This document shows positions 14,904 to 23,863 of a DNA stretch of 47,471 nt, piece after piece. The notes under the pieces were generated by a model that did no database searches, had not been told where the DNA came from, and worked only from the letters and a program-made list of their open reading frames with translations. Position 1 is the stretch's first letter; each line of letters starts with the position of its first letter. The DNA lies in IMG/VR virus record IMGVR_UViG_3300033146_003239, positions 1 through 47,471 of that record; one strand, given 5' to 3'. The translations under genes were made by a program, and so were the position numbers. The stretch is from a virus.

Positions 14904-16480
14904 TATCTACTCCTGTTACTTTGGAGTTCTTGAGTTGCTGATTTAGTCTGGTCATTAATAACACCTTCAACAACTCTTCTTACTTCACTTAAATCACCAC
15001 CATTAACGTTAATGATAGTATCTCCGGTCGTACTATTGTTTGTTGTGCTTGTATTACCAACTGCTGGAACTGCTGCTGCTTCAACAGCTGCACCTTGATT
15101 AAATCCTAATAAGTTACCTACAGCTCCAACTGGGTCATCGACAAAATTACTAACGGATTCTTTTGCTCCACCAATTAAATCTCCACCTTTATCAAGCAGA
15201 TTTTCAGCTCCCTCTATGATATTATTAAAGGGCTCAAACTCACGAAGCAAATCAATTATCTTTTCAAATGCAGCAAATAAAACATTAGAAACAAAGTTAG
15301 CTAAGCTTGTGGCTCCTTCTAACCAAGCATCAAAGAAAGCAAGTGCATCTTTATTGAGTATGGCTTCCCACATTCCCGTGAATGCATTAACCATTATCTC
15401 GATTAAATCTGTTACTCCCGCGATAACGTCATTGAATATATCGAACTCACGAAGTCTTTCAATAACATCGCCTATTACTGAATCTCCACCTTGAAGAGCA
15501 ACCCAAATGTCTTCAATAAGTAAAGCAGCAGCAATTGCAGCAGCGCCAATCAATAACGGTATTGCTAAAACTTTTGCTTGCATCAATAAAGCGGCAAGAC
15601 CTATTTTCTTAATCAAAGTAAATACTTTAACTAGTCCAATAATAAACGTGCCAAGTTTAATAGCAGCAATCGCAGCTATAGCTACACCTAAAGCTTTAAA
15701 CACCATTTCAAGGTTATTAAAGAATGTAACAATACCGGTTGTTAAAAGCTGCCGGTTTTCTTTCACCCACGCTCGGAAGGTTTCCGTAAACTCTGTAAAG
15801 AGTGGAAGAAGCTGTGTGGCGAACTCTCTAACAAGTCCTTTGACCACACGCATGAAGCGGTTCCATTCATCATTAAAGGCTTCAGCTGCTTTGGCATCTT
15901 CTTCAGTTACAACACCTAAGCTACGAGCTTCTTCAGTCAGAGCACGGATACCTCCCGAGCCTTCCCGCAATAACAAGTCAAGTTCTTTTAAGCCGAGTTT
16001 ATCTGCAAGTTCTAGACGTTGGCCTTCATCTTCTAACGCATTCAATGCATCAGCTGATTCAAGAAGTAGTGAATTTGTATCTTTAATCTCGCCATTAGCA
16101 TCTGTAAGCTGTACGCCTAAAATACCGAATGCTTCTAAAGCACTACCAGTACCGCGTGCGGCTTCGCCTATACCAACTGAAAATGTTTCTAATGATGAAA
16201 ATAAATTGTCTGATGTTCCTGTTGCTTGTTCAGCAGCAAAGGAAAGTGCATCATACTGGTCTACCGCGACCTTTACCTGCCTTGCATTCTTAGCGGTTTG
16301 GTCAGTGCTTTGAGCTGAAGCTACTGTGATACCAGTAATAGCAGTGGCGGCAATAGTAGCTGCTTTAGCTAACTGCTTAGTTAAGTCTTCAGCAAACTTA
16401 GTGGACTCAGCATATTTTTTGAGGTCATCATCCTCAAATTCATAACCGAGTACCGTAAATAAGCTATCTACTATTGCCAT
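14903..16480 (-). CDS. Tail tape measure protein
   Basis: 525 residues, alpha-helical and Ala-rich. A hydrophobic patch (IPLLIGAAAIAAALLIED) lies near the middle and two FE.FNDVI/FEPFNNII-like repeats occur later. At about 0.15 nm per residue the tail would be near 80 nm, a short myovirus tail. Its ATG lies inside the end of the -1 frameshift extension of the upstream chaperone gene, the standard arrangement. Confidence 0.9.
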   Translation of the reverse strand: MAIVDSLFTVLGYEFEDDDLKKYAESTKFAEDLTKQLAKAATIAATAITGITVASAQSTDQTAKNARQVKVAVDQYDALSFAAEQATGTSDNLFSSLETFSVGIGEAARGTGSALEAFGILGVQLTDANGEIKDTNSLLLESADALNALEDEGQRLELADKLGLKELDLLLREGSGGIRALTEEARSLGVVTEEDAKAAEAFNDEWNRFMRVVKGLVREFATQLLPLFTEFTETFRAWVKENRQLLTTGIVTFFNNLEMVFKALGVAIAAIAAIKLGTFIIGLVKVFTLIKKIGLAALLMQAKVLAIPLLIGAAAIAAALLIEDIWVALQGGDSVIGDVIERLREFDIFNDVIAGVTDLIEIMVNAFTGMWEAILNKDALAFFDAWLEGATSLANFVSNVLFAAFEKIIDLLREFEPFNNIIEGAENLLDKGGDLIGGAKESVSNFVDDPVGAVGNLLGFNQGAAVEAAAVPAVGNTSTTNNSTTGDTIINVNGGDLSEVRRVVEGVINDQTKSATQELQSNRSR

Positions 16481-17113
16481 TTTGTGGTTTCCTCAATTTC
16501 GCTCTAAGGGCTAAAACCTCCAACATATCCAACAAATCAATGTAACTATAAGTCCCATCTTCAAGCTGATGATATTGACACAGTGGCGGGTCTGCCATAA
16601 CTGGTGCCCATAACTCGGCTTTCCAAGGTTTGTTTTTGTCAAATATGTTGGGAGCAATATCACTTACTTCGAATCCGCTGTCTGAGTCGGTTGCGAAGTA
16701 GTCTGGTCGAGTTTCAGCCCTTTCAAAAAACCCGAAAAATTACACTTAATAACCCACAAGAAAACTTTATAAGCTTCAAGTAAATCATCCCCAGCATATA
16801 GCGATTCAAATGATGTAGAATCCATACGGCTCATCTTATCATCTGCGCCTTTGTAGTTAACTGTACAGACAATCTTTTTAACGAAAGCAAAAACTTCGTC
16901 ATGACCATTCTCTTTAACTACTTTAGAAATAACCTTAAAAAGAATAGCAGCTTGCTCATCTTCTTTTTTACCGATTACTCCCATTAATTCTTTAATGCCT
17001 TCACCAAACATTCCAGCAATTTGGAACTTAATTGGACCAGCCATTGATGGCGGCATTTGTGTAACCGAATAATCTCGGCCATTAATTGTTTCTTTAAATG
17101 TCTCGCAAGCCAT
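16464..17113 (-). CDS. Tail assembly chaperone -1 frameshift product (GT-like)
   Basis: In the zero frame codons TCG GGT TTT TTG place the heptamer G GGT TTT at 16733-16727 on the minus strand, an exact X XXY YYZ site. Slipping back one base opens a frame from 16727 to the TAG at 16466-16464, adding 87 residues to the first 129 (216 in total). The extension reads through 16663-16481, which otherwise has no gene, and ends 14 bases inside the tape measure gene. This is the same logic as lambda gpG/gpGT. Confidence 0.85.
16664..17113 (-). CDS. Tail assembly chaperone (G-like)
   Basis: 149 residues, zero-frame product. Located between tail tube and tape measure. An N-terminal INGRDYSVTQMPP start and helical remainder are typical of myovirus tail chaperones. 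The gene holds a slippery heptamer near its end, see the next entry. Start context is ACTGGAGAAACAAAATG. Confidence 0.85.
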   Translation of the reverse strand: MACETFKETINGRDYSVTQMPPSMAGPIKFQIAGMFGEGIKELMGVIGKKEDEQAAILFKVISKVVKENGHDEVFAFVKKIVCTVNYKGADDKMSRMDSTSFESLYAGDDLLEAYKVFLWVIKCNFSGFLKGLKLDQTTSQPTQTADSK

Positions 17114-17152
17114 TTTGTTTCTCCAGTCTTAATTCCAGTCTAGTTAATATGA

Positions 17153-17214
17153 AGTGACAAAGCTGTTATACAGTAGACTGGAAGAACCCATATAACAATT
17201 ATTGCTTTGCCACT
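17153..17214 (-). other. Long RNA hairpin between tube and chaperone genes
   Basis: In the minus-strand transcript 17214-17204 pairs with 17163-17153 (one mismatch in 11) and 17197-17191 pairs with 17170-17164 (7 of 7), with a 6-nt bulge on one side and a 20-nt loop. It lies directly after the tail tube stop. There is no U-run. It may protect the tube mRNA end or reduce read-through so that chaperone is made in small amounts. Confidence 0.7.
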
Positions 17215-17221
17215 CCAAACC

Positions 17222-17656
17222 TTATGGCTGAATTACCTCATTACCACCAAGTAATAAGTCAAGACGTTCTACAACAACCAACCAAGGTTGTGTAGCAATT
17301 CCTGCGCCACGTTGTACTTCAGGATACTGACGAATATAGCCACTTGTACCTGATGCTAAATCATCACCGTTAAGGTCTTTGTACTGAACAAAGATTGGTA
17401 CGAAAGCACCATTCTCAGCAGCAACTGCAAGGCCTGTAAGGTATTGATTTGAGCGAGAGGTCTGAAGCAACTTCATTTCAAATTCACCAGTACGGTCAGC
17501 TGTTTGATATACTGCCATGTCACCAGTCGAACCGACCACATCTAAGAATGGTTCTACACGACGACGAACAACAAGCGAATCTTCACCTGGAGCCCATTCA
17601 CCGATTTCAACACCGTTGACAAGAACAATAGTATTTAAAAACGAAAACTGTTTCAT
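17222..17656 (-). CDS. Tail tube protein (DUF3277-like)
   Basis: 144 residues. It opens with FSFLNTIVLVNGVEIGEWAPGEDSLVV and continues to a TGEFEMKLLQTSRSNQYL stretch, the pattern of the DUF3277 tube family of myoviruses. Adjacent to the sheath gene, as expected. Followed by a strong hairpin. Confidence 0.85.
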   Translation of the reverse strand: MKQFSFLNTIVLVNGVEIGEWAPGEDSLVVRRRVEPFLDVVGSTGDMAVYQTADRTGEFEMKLLQTSRSNQYLTGLAVAAENGAFVPIFVQYKDLNGDDLASGTSGYIRQYPEVQRGAGIATQPWLVVVERLDLLLGGNEVIQP

Positions 17657-17662
17657 TATCTA

Positions 17663-19132
17663 TTACTCCGCGGTTCCATCAATCTGAATAGAGTGGATTG
17701 CACCAGACAGAATGATTGTGAAGTTAATAGCAGGACCAACACGGTTAGCTTTATCAGCTGGGTTAATATCAGCAACTGCCTGAACAGAAGTTTTATAACC
17801 ATTTCCTAAGAACTCACCATCAAGTGTTTCACCTGGGCCAGTCATGCCGTTATTCAACGCTTTACTCAAAACGTTGATTACTTGTTGCTCCATAGCAGCT
17901 CCACCTTTGTCCGTTAACGGGACTTTAGTGCTTTGCTGATACAAATAAGCAAACAAAGTAATTTCAAGCTCGTTCTTCAACCATGCGATATTGTGGGCAT
18001 CATCGAAGAAAATAGAGCCTTTCATGTAAGATTCTGCGAACATTGGATTGCCGCCGACGTTGATATAAGTACTAATCCGACGAGAATCAAGAGTTAATTT
18101 CTCCCCTTCAGTAACTGGTTCAACAGATATGCCAGCTAATTGCTTAAATTTCAAAGTTAATGTAGAATCTGGTTGGTTGAAATTAACTACGAATGCGCGA
18201 GACATCGCCGCAAAATCAGGGTATTGACTTGGGTTAGATGAATAAATAGGCATTGTAAAGTTAAAGCCATCCAAATAAGCTGTTGGGTCTGCAGCACCTG
18301 AATTCTTAGCATTTGCACTGTTTGTTGGAGTAACAAATACACGTTCAGTCGCTTCACAAAATTGAGCAGCTTGTAATGGACCATTCTCACCATTAACCGT
18401 TAAACCATCACGCATTTCCTTAGTGAAACCTACACCAAAGAATGAACCATCAAATGCTTCAAGAGCATTTAAGCTCGCACCGATAGTTTCAGGGTCAACG
18501 CCATCTGAAGATGATAGAACACTATCTTCGCTCATAGCAAGAAGAGTAGTAAGGTCTGTACCGCTATCTGGAACATCAAGGAAAGCGCTAATAGAAGAAC
18601 TTCCGCTTACTGTGCCTGACTTAATAGTAAAACCTACATCTTCAACAAAGATACAAGTTGCTGCAGCATAGCCGCCAGTGCCGACTGCACGGATTGCTGT
18701 TTGAATGATAGAAGCCACGTCATTAAGGTCAGAAGCTCCAGTCAAATCAATAGGCTGAATTTCTTGGCCGTCACCATCGATGTTGATTTTAAAACCACCA
18801 TCTGAAATAGGAGTGAAGTCACCAATTGCGCCGTATTCTTCGCCGCCGACTAAAGCAGCTGCCGCACCCGCTGGGAAGCGAATACCTGCCATAAAGTTAG
18901 AAGCATTAGGGTTTTGGCTGTAGTAAGCTAACGCAGCCTGGTAAACTTCAGAGCTAGTGCTCCAATCGCTACCAACACTGGCCAAAGACTGATATTTGCG
19001 AGAACGCTGAGCTACAGATAAAGGACCTGCTTCAGCGGTCACGACCATTGCAGTCGATACATCACCTAGGTTTACAACACCAGGCGTGATGGCAATGTTA
19101 ACTCCTACAACGCTTGAGATTGGAATTGTCAT
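17663..19132 (-). CDS. Contractile tail sheath protein (DUF3383-like)
   Basis: 489 residues. The N-terminus (PISSVVGVNIAITPGVV) and the AALAYYSQNPNASNFMAGI stretch match the DUF3383 sheath family, and the C-terminus ends in an IILSGAIHSIQIDGT strand that would carry the handshake contact. It proves contractile-tail morphology together with the tube and baseplate genes. Its start overlaps the tail terminator stop. Confidence 0.9.
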   Translation of the reverse strand: MTIPISSVVGVNIAITPGVVNLGDVSTAMVVTAEAGPLSVAQRSRKYQSLASVGSDWSTSSEVYQAALAYYSQNPNASNFMAGIRFPAGAAAALVGGEEYGAIGDFTPISDGGFKINIDGDGQEIQPIDLTGASDLNDVASIIQTAIRAVGTGGYAAATCIFVEDVGFTIKSGTVSGSSSISAFLDVPDSGTDLTTLLAMSEDSVLSSSDGVDPETIGASLNALEAFDGSFFGVGFTKEMRDGLTVNGENGPLQAAQFCEATERVFVTPTNSANAKNSGAADPTAYLDGFNFTMPIYSSNPSQYPDFAAMSRAFVVNFNQPDSTLTLKFKQLAGISVEPVTEGEKLTLDSRRISTYINVGGNPMFAESYMKGSIFFDDAHNIAWLKNELEITLFAYLYQQSTKVPLTDKGGAAMEQQVINVLSKALNNGMTGPGETLDGEFLGNGYKTSVQAVADINPADKANRVGPAINFTIILSGAIHSIQIDGTAE

Positions 19133-19671
19133 GATTCATTTACCTCAAAGTTTATAGGGATTATTTCTTCTGGAGTCTGAGCTTCGCCCGTGACAGTCAC
19201 AGAACCAATCGTTGATTCGACCAAGCTTTCAAATGAACATACGTTTAACCGTACAGTCATTCCTGCTCTTTCTTCCATCTTAGCATCGTTAACTGGTTGC
19301 GTAAGATTGGTCATAGCGGTTCGGTCGACAAACCCTAATCCCAGAGCAGTAAGTTTCTGAATAGCATTATAACTAACCAGATACCGTGAAACGCGGCCAA
19401 GTGCTGTTCTAGCACCTGGTCTATAAGTTTGTACTGATACAGATAAAGCAGTTTGTTCTGCGTATATCTCATCTAGTGTATCTTCATTTCCGTCAGTAGG
19501 TTTATAACTACTTGACCCTGGACCCCATGGAGTATCATCAGTAATAACGACTGTCCCATATAATGTTTTAGGACGAGGAGCATTCTGATTACCAGGTACG
19601 AATACTATACCAAGGTTATCTTGAAACAATTTGCAAAGTGCTGATTCAACACTTTCATAGGAAACAGACAT
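19129..19671 (-). CDS. Tail terminator protein (LIC_12616-like)
   Basis: 180 residues from ATG 19671, chosen because GGAGGGAG precedes it and TAATG couples it to the preceding stop; an upstream in-frame start at 19701 would add ten residues. Features of the family: VFVPGNQNAPRPKTLYGT and an SVQTYRPGARTALGRVSRYL stretch. It caps the tail tube and joins it to the neck. Confidence 0.75.
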   Translation of the reverse strand: MSVSYESVESALCKLFQDNLGIVFVPGNQNAPRPKTLYGTVVITDDTPWGPGSSSYKPTDGNEDTLDEIYAEQTALSVSVQTYRPGARTALGRVSRYLVSYNAIQKLTALGLGFVDRTAMTNLTQPVNDAKMEERAGMTVRLNVCSFESLVESTIGSVTVTGEAQTPEEIIPINFEVNES

Positions 19672-20060
19672 TAATCTCCCTCCACAGCAACACAGCACCA
19701 ATAACCGTTAGCCGACCAGTTATCAACATGAACAACTTTATAAGTTGCTCCATTCCAGACTATTTGGTCAGCTGTACCTGCAGGAGAAGTCTTATCAGTA
19801 TAGAAATCATCAGCAGGACTTTGTGAAATAACTTTTATAACATTTTTTGTATATGAATTCTCTGGCACAACTTTTAAAGTTTCACCATCAGCAATCTGTA
19901 CATCACCTTGACGAGGAAGAGTTTCATCTGGGTCTCCCTCTTTCCATTGGCCAAAGTCAGCTTCATCAGTGCTATAGTCAGCACCTACGCCAGGTCTTAT
20001 AACAGTATAGCCTTGGATATTAAAATCCGCAACAACATCTGACATATCAATTAAGCTCAT
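19671..20060 (-). CDS. Putative neck or head-closure protein
   Basis: 129 residues, beta-rich, no recognised motif. It lies between the gp10-like neck gene and the tail terminator, overlapping both by short coupled junctions, so a neck role is inferred from position alone. ATG 20060 has GGTGA upstream; ATG 20045 has none. Confidence 0.6.
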   Translation of the reverse strand: MSLIDMSDVVADFNIQGYTVIRPGVGADYSTDEADFGQWKEGDPDETLPRQGDVQIADGETLKVVPENSYTKNVIKVISQSPADDFYTDKTSPAGTADQIVWNGATYKVVHVDNWSANGYWCCVAVEGD

Positions 20061-20538
20061 TAGGATTCACCACATATCTAATTGATTGACGAAGATGACC
20101 AGTCTCAATAAGTGGACTAGACTTAGGTGCTTTAGCTTTAAGTGTAGATGGAGCATTTGCAGGTTGTGAGATATTAACAATCTGTTGCTTAACTTCTGCT
20201 TCAGCAATTTGACCAATTATCTCAAGTGCTTTAACTGACTTAAGAGAACCATCTAAAACTCTTTTAGCAAGAGCAAATCGATTTGTTTTAGTAATTTTCT
20301 TCTGTGCTTTGCGTGTACCAGTACGAAGATAAGAACGTTCTGGGATAGTACCATCAACAGAACCAAATTCATTAACAGTACCAACCATAACAGTTGAAGT
20401 TCCATCAGGGTATGGAGTAGCATCACGCGGAATACCAATTGCTACAACAGAAGGTTGCTTCACTACTTTCTGAAGCTTCTTAAGATGTTTTTCTAGCTTG
20501 TCTCCGCCACGAGTTTTTACTTTCGATTTAACAGCCAT
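20047..20538 (-). CDS. HK97 gp10-like neck/tail completion protein
   Basis: 163 residues. VNEFGSVDGTIPERSYLRTG is the classic (E/N)FG...IP.RPFLR signature of gp10/gpG-like minor tail proteins; LIETGHLRQSIRY near the C-terminus is also typical. Acts at the head-tail junction. Confidence 0.85.
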   Translation of the reverse strand: MAVKSKVKTRGGDKLEKHLKKLQKVVKQPSVVAIGIPRDATPYPDGTSTVMVGTVNEFGSVDGTIPERSYLRTGTRKAQKKITKTNRFALAKRVLDGSLKSVKALEIIGQIAEAEVKQQIVNISQPANAPSTLKAKAPKSSPLIETGHLRQSIRYVVNPNELN

Positions 20539-20908
20539 TCAAACTCACCATTCCAGCGCAGAAACGGCGAACTAGTTCCGAGAATTGCTGGCCATAAATC
20601 GTTGAGTTCCAATATACATCTCCGGCACCTTTCATAGGAACCGAAGCATAAGTGGCAGAAACTTTATCTACAGTTTTACCAGTCATTTGACTAGCAGCTT
20701 GGCCTACACCTTTGCCAGTAGAAGAACGAATGGCTAATGCAGCGTAGTGAGCAGCTAAAAAGCATACTGCTCTATCTTGAACACACTCAGGGAATTTGCT
20801 TTTATCTAAGTCGCATTCCGCATCATCAATATGCAATTGAAGAAAAGCATCGTCATAAGACGAGAACTCAGGGAAACGAGTTTTCATATCACTTGGAGTC
20901 GTTGCCAT
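20528..20908 (-). CDS. Head-tail connector (DUF4054-like)
   Basis: 126 residues. The pattern FPEFSSYDDAFLQLHIDDAE, followed by ...RAVCFLAAHYAAL and later SELVRRFCAG, matches the DUF4054 adaptors that form the first ring below the portal. I chose ATG 20908; an in-frame TTG lies three codons earlier. Confidence 0.85.
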   Translation of the reverse strand: MATTPSDMKTRFPEFSSYDDAFLQLHIDDAECDLDKSKFPECVQDRAVCFLAAHYAALAIRSSTGKGVGQAASQMTGKTVDKVSATYASVPMKGAGDVYWNSTIYGQQFSELVRRFCAGMVSLNGC

Positions 20909-21338
20909 CTTCTTCAACCTTTTCTTTTTGCTCTAGCTCTTTATCACGAGCCATAACAACTTTGTCTTTACTTGTTAGGTGGTATCCTGCTGTCATTATC
21001 GCAACACCAGCAATAATACCAAATATCCACCCCACTATATTCTTACCAATGTTAACATAAATACTTTGTATGGTATCATTGCTAGTAAGGTTTGCTATCA
21101 TCAACTTTAACTCTTCAAAGTCTGAGTTAAGGTCGCTGCGCATTTCTCTTTCTCTTTCTTCTAGACCAGTAACTGATTTTTCTAATCTTGTATGGTCATG
21201 AAATAAAGCTTTGATTTGCGCTTGGTTCGTACTGCTTTGAGCTATTAAGGTCTGCACGTTACCATTTAATTCATCAACTTTACTAAGGATTTTCAGAGCT
21301 TCTTGCATAGTGATACCGCTCTCTCTATCATTCCCCAT
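20889..21338 (-). CDS. Coiled-coil protein with one transmembrane segment
   Basis: 149 residues. Residues 10-85 are a long charged coiled coil (LEKSVTGLEEREREMRSDL). A transmembrane segment follows (IVGWIFGIIAGVAIMTAGY) and then a highly charged Lys/Glu tail. The shape recalls XhlA-type proteins of phage lysis systems, but it stands inside the head genes. No family assigned. It overlaps the DUF4054 start. Confidence 0.7.
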   Translation of the reverse strand: MGNDRESGITMQEALKILSKVDELNGNVQTLIAQSSTNQAQIKALFHDHTRLEKSVTGLEEREREMRSDLNSDFEELKLMIANLTSNDTIQSIYVNIGKNIVGWIFGIIAGVAIMTAGYHLTSKDKVVMARDKELEQKEKVEEDGNDSK

Positions 21339-21416
21339 GTATTAAAACCCTTAGTAAAATTCATTTTTATAATTGAATGAGGGCGGGTTAACACCCTCAT
21401 CCATACTACTTTCCGA

Positions 21417-21716
21417 CTACTTGTCTTTTTTAGCTGCACGCTTTTTACGCGTAGCTTTCTTAGCAGGTTTCTTTTCTTCAAAACCTTCAGGCGTTTCAAC
21501 GACTTTACTCATTTCACCTTCAACAAGCATTTTTTCTTTAAGCCAAATCTTACACATTTTGTTTTCTTTGACTTCTTCCCAAAGGTCATCATCTACCTCA
21601 GTAGCTTCACCTGGGACAAATTTAATACGCTCAATGCGTACTTTATTTTCAACGCCTTTAACAGGTCTTGAATATTTAAGAATAAGAGGACGTTCTGTTG
21701 TATTCGCAATATGCAT
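21417..21716 (-). CDS. Small structural-region protein with basic tail
   Basis: 99 residues: a beta-rich core (RPLILKYSRPVKGVENKVRI, FVPGEATEVDDDLWE) followed by an Ala/Lys-rich tail (KKPAKKATRKKRAAKKDK). Small proteins like this often follow the major capsid gene in myoviruses. Function unknown; the basic tail could touch packaged DNA. Start context AGACTGGAGAAAGAAAATG. Confidence 0.75.
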   Translation of the reverse strand: MHIANTTERPLILKYSRPVKGVENKVRIERIKFVPGEATEVDDDLWEEVKENKMCKIWLKEKMLVEGEMSKVVETPEGFEEKKPAKKATRKKRAAKKDK

Positions 21717-21746
21717 TTTCTTTCTCCAGTCTTCTGGTTAACATTA

Positions 21747-21766
21747 AAAGGGGCCGAAGCCCCTTT
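21747..21766 (-). terminator. Intrinsic terminator after major capsid gene
   Basis: An 8-bp perfect stem (AAAGGGGC with GCCCCTTT) around a four-base TTCG loop in the minus-strand RNA, followed by a short U stretch. It begins two bases after the capsid stop. Partial termination here would give the capsid mRNA a higher level than downstream joining genes. Confidence 0.85.
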
Positions 21767-21768
21767 AA

Positions 21769-22695
21769 TTAGATACCCTCAACAATGTTGATAGATAGTG
21801 GGTAGTAGATATTCAAACCACCAATTGAGCACAGACCTGGTACAACCATTTCCAAACCTTGCTCTTGCACCGGTAAGTACTGAAGCTCGTAAGGAATTTC
21901 AAGTTGTAGTTTTTCAGGGTTAGCATCATAAGCAATCATGATGTCAACGCCGCCTGTACCTGCGCCTTCTAGCTCATTGATAGCCATAACATCATTCATA
22001 GAGTTGATGAATGGGCTGTTATCAACGAACCACTTTAAGATAGAAGTATCTGAAGTAGAAGAACGAGGAGTCGTTGCAATCAAATTCCACTGTTCAACTG
22101 GAAGAAGTAAACGATTTGGACGTTCAATCTTCTTAGTCAAAGCGAAAATGTCATTGCACGCAGCATTCAAATCAGCAAGGATTTGGTCTGGGGTTTTGTT
22201 AACAAATTCAGTGCCTGAACCTGGGTCAGTCGCAGTAGCTTTAGGTATATTGGGGTTGTTAAGTAAACCCGGAAGACCATGTTCATCACGACCATAAAGT
22301 GCAATGTGGTTGATTTCTTCTTCAACCGAACGACGAGATGCATTAGCACGACGTTGGTCAAGAGATTTACCTGTCAATTGAGAAGAAGCGATTTCCTTAA
22401 CGGTATAACCATAAGAAGTACCGATTTCTTTAACAGGGATTGTTGTTTCTTTACCACTTACATCAGCACGAGGTAGGTCTTTAGCGTAAGCATTGATAAT
22501 CTTCGCTGTACCACGTTTGTCATAAGTAAGGTAAGTAATCGAGGTAATACCTAGACCACCTTCATTATTCACAGGGAATAAGTCACGAGCTGGCAGTTCC
22601 GCGTAGACTACGTCATACGAACGGCTTTTAATCTGTTCAAGCTCACGAGCAAAGAAGATGCCTTGGTCATTATCGAGCAAATTGAATTGAGACAT
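21769..22695 (-). CDS. Major capsid protein (DUF2184-like)
   Basis: 308 residues. The ARELEQIKSRSYDVVYAELPARDLFPVN opening and VKEIGTSYGYTVKEIASSQLTG are the pattern of the DUF2184 encapsulin/HK97-fold capsid group. SVEEEINHIALYGRDEHGLPGLLNNP is another family hallmark. Followed at once by a strong terminator. Confidence 0.92.
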   Translation of the reverse strand: MSQFNLLDNDQGIFFARELEQIKSRSYDVVYAELPARDLFPVNNEGGLGITSITYLTYDKRGTAKIINAYAKDLPRADVSGKETTIPVKEIGTSYGYTVKEIASSQLTGKSLDQRRANASRRSVEEEINHIALYGRDEHGLPGLLNNPNIPKATATDPGSGTEFVNKTPDQILADLNAACNDIFALTKKIERPNRLLLPVEQWNLIATTPRSSTSDTSILKWFVDNSPFINSMNDVMAINELEGAGTGGVDIMIAYDANPEKLQLEIPYELQYLPVQEQGLEMVVPGLCSIGGLNIYYPLSINIVEGI

Positions 22696-22729
22696 TATTT
22701 TCTACTCCAATTAATAACTAGAACTTAAA

Positions 22730-23218
22730 TTAAGAACCAGCAACTACGGTTAATGAACGAAGATGGATAAGACCAACTTCACCTGCAGCTGTAACTTCTT
22801 CAAGGTTTCCATCCAGCTGAAATTCACCAGGGCCAGCTACGCCGACATCAACAACGCCTGTAGTAGCATTTACTTTGAGCTTGTTGCTTGCGTTGCCGCC
22901 AGTCGGGATAACACAATACATGTGGCCGGACTGAAGGATTGGCAGTGAATCTTTTTCTTGATAAACAATGTTGCCTGCTACAACTTCATCAGCAAGGTCA
23001 CGCACAGCTAAACCAGCGAACTGATTAACAGATGCAACACCAAGTGCTACAATGCGGTCTTTTTCAGAAGTAGTTTCAACAGAAACAGCATTCGAAGGTT
23101 TAACGTCAGAGCCAGCTGCTACAACAGTACCGGTGACAACGTCATTCCAACCAATATCGGCTAATTGGCCTGCGTAGCCTTTCTTTAAGCCGGATTCGTA
23201 AGAGTTTTGAGCACTCAT
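22730..23218 (-). CDS. Capsid cement/decoration protein
   Basis: 162 residues, beta-rich. KKGYAGQLADIGWNDVVT, ALGVASVNQFAGLAVRD and YQEKDSLPILQSGHMYC fit the phage cement protein group (DUF2190-like) that is coded between scaffold and capsid. Stabilises the expanded shell. Confidence 0.8.
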   Translation of the reverse strand: MSAQNSYESGLKKGYAGQLADIGWNDVVTGTVVAAGSDVKPSNAVSVETTSEKDRIVALGVASVNQFAGLAVRDLADEVVAGNIVYQEKDSLPILQSGHMYCVIPTGGNASNKLKVNATTGVVDVGVAGPGEFQLDGNLEEVTAAGEVGLIHLRSLTVVAGS

Positions 23219-23251
23219 TTGACTTCTCCTATTTAGGAATTAACGAAAGGC

Positions 23252-23863
23252 TTATTCAGCCGAGGTTTGTTGGCCAGGTTGCTTGAAACGAGTTTTGTTT
23301 TTGTCAATAAAACCTTGACGGGCTTTATCAGAGTCCATCATTTCTTTATTGTCATCAGTTTTCGCATTCTGGCGCATGGCATCTTCCATTTTAGTGGATT
23401 TGCCATCTTTCAGACGGTCAGCGATTGCATCGAAGCGAGCTAAGATGTATTCGGCAGACTTGTCTTTCAACAAGGTCTCTGCATCATCACCTAACTCAGC
23501 AGCAACAACTTCGTGTCGGATTTCTTCGCAGGTTTTGCCTGCAGCGTCGAATTTTTCAATAGCTTTATCAGCCACTGCAATCACAGCCGAACGCTTGTCA
23601 ATAAGCTCGTCCAGCATTTCTGGAGTAACCTTATTTTTCTCAGCATCGTCAAGTTTAGCTTGGATAGTATCCACCGCTTTCTTCTTGTCTTTTTCAGCAT
23701 CATCAAGTTTCGCTTGAAGCGAATCGATTTCAGCTTGCTTGTCAGCTACAGCTGTTTTCTTACTTTCTTCGGCGTCATCGATTTGAGTTTGGAGTTTACC
23801 AACGGCCTGCATGACCTGGTCAGTGACTTCATACTCGACGCCATCAATAATTGCTTTTGCCAT
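23252..23863 (-). CDS. Internal in-frame scaffold protein
   Basis: ATG 23863 lies in frame at residue 191 of the protease-scaffold gene, with AGAGGAG eight bases upstream, one of the strongest ribosome sites in the region. It would make a separate 203-residue scaffold (MAKAIIDGVEYEVTD... coiled coil). The same arrangement is known for lambda C/Nu3. Confidence 0.75.
   Translation of the reverse strand: MAKAIIDGVEYEVTDQVMQAVGKLQTQIDDAEESKKTAVADKQAEIDSLQAKLDDAEKDKKKAVDTIQAKLDDAEKNKVTPEMLDELIDKRSAVIAVADKAIEKFDAAGKTCEEIRHEVVAAELGDDAETLLKDKSAEYILARFDAIADRLKDGKSTKMEDAMRQNAKTDDNKEMMDSDKARQGFIDKNKTRFKQPGQQTSAE

Noticed and set aside
15507-16313. Plus-strand 268-codon frame opposite the tape measure gene
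   Set aside because: It is the mirror of a well-supported helical tape measure gene, has no ribosome site and is rich in Ser/Ala as antisense frames often are.
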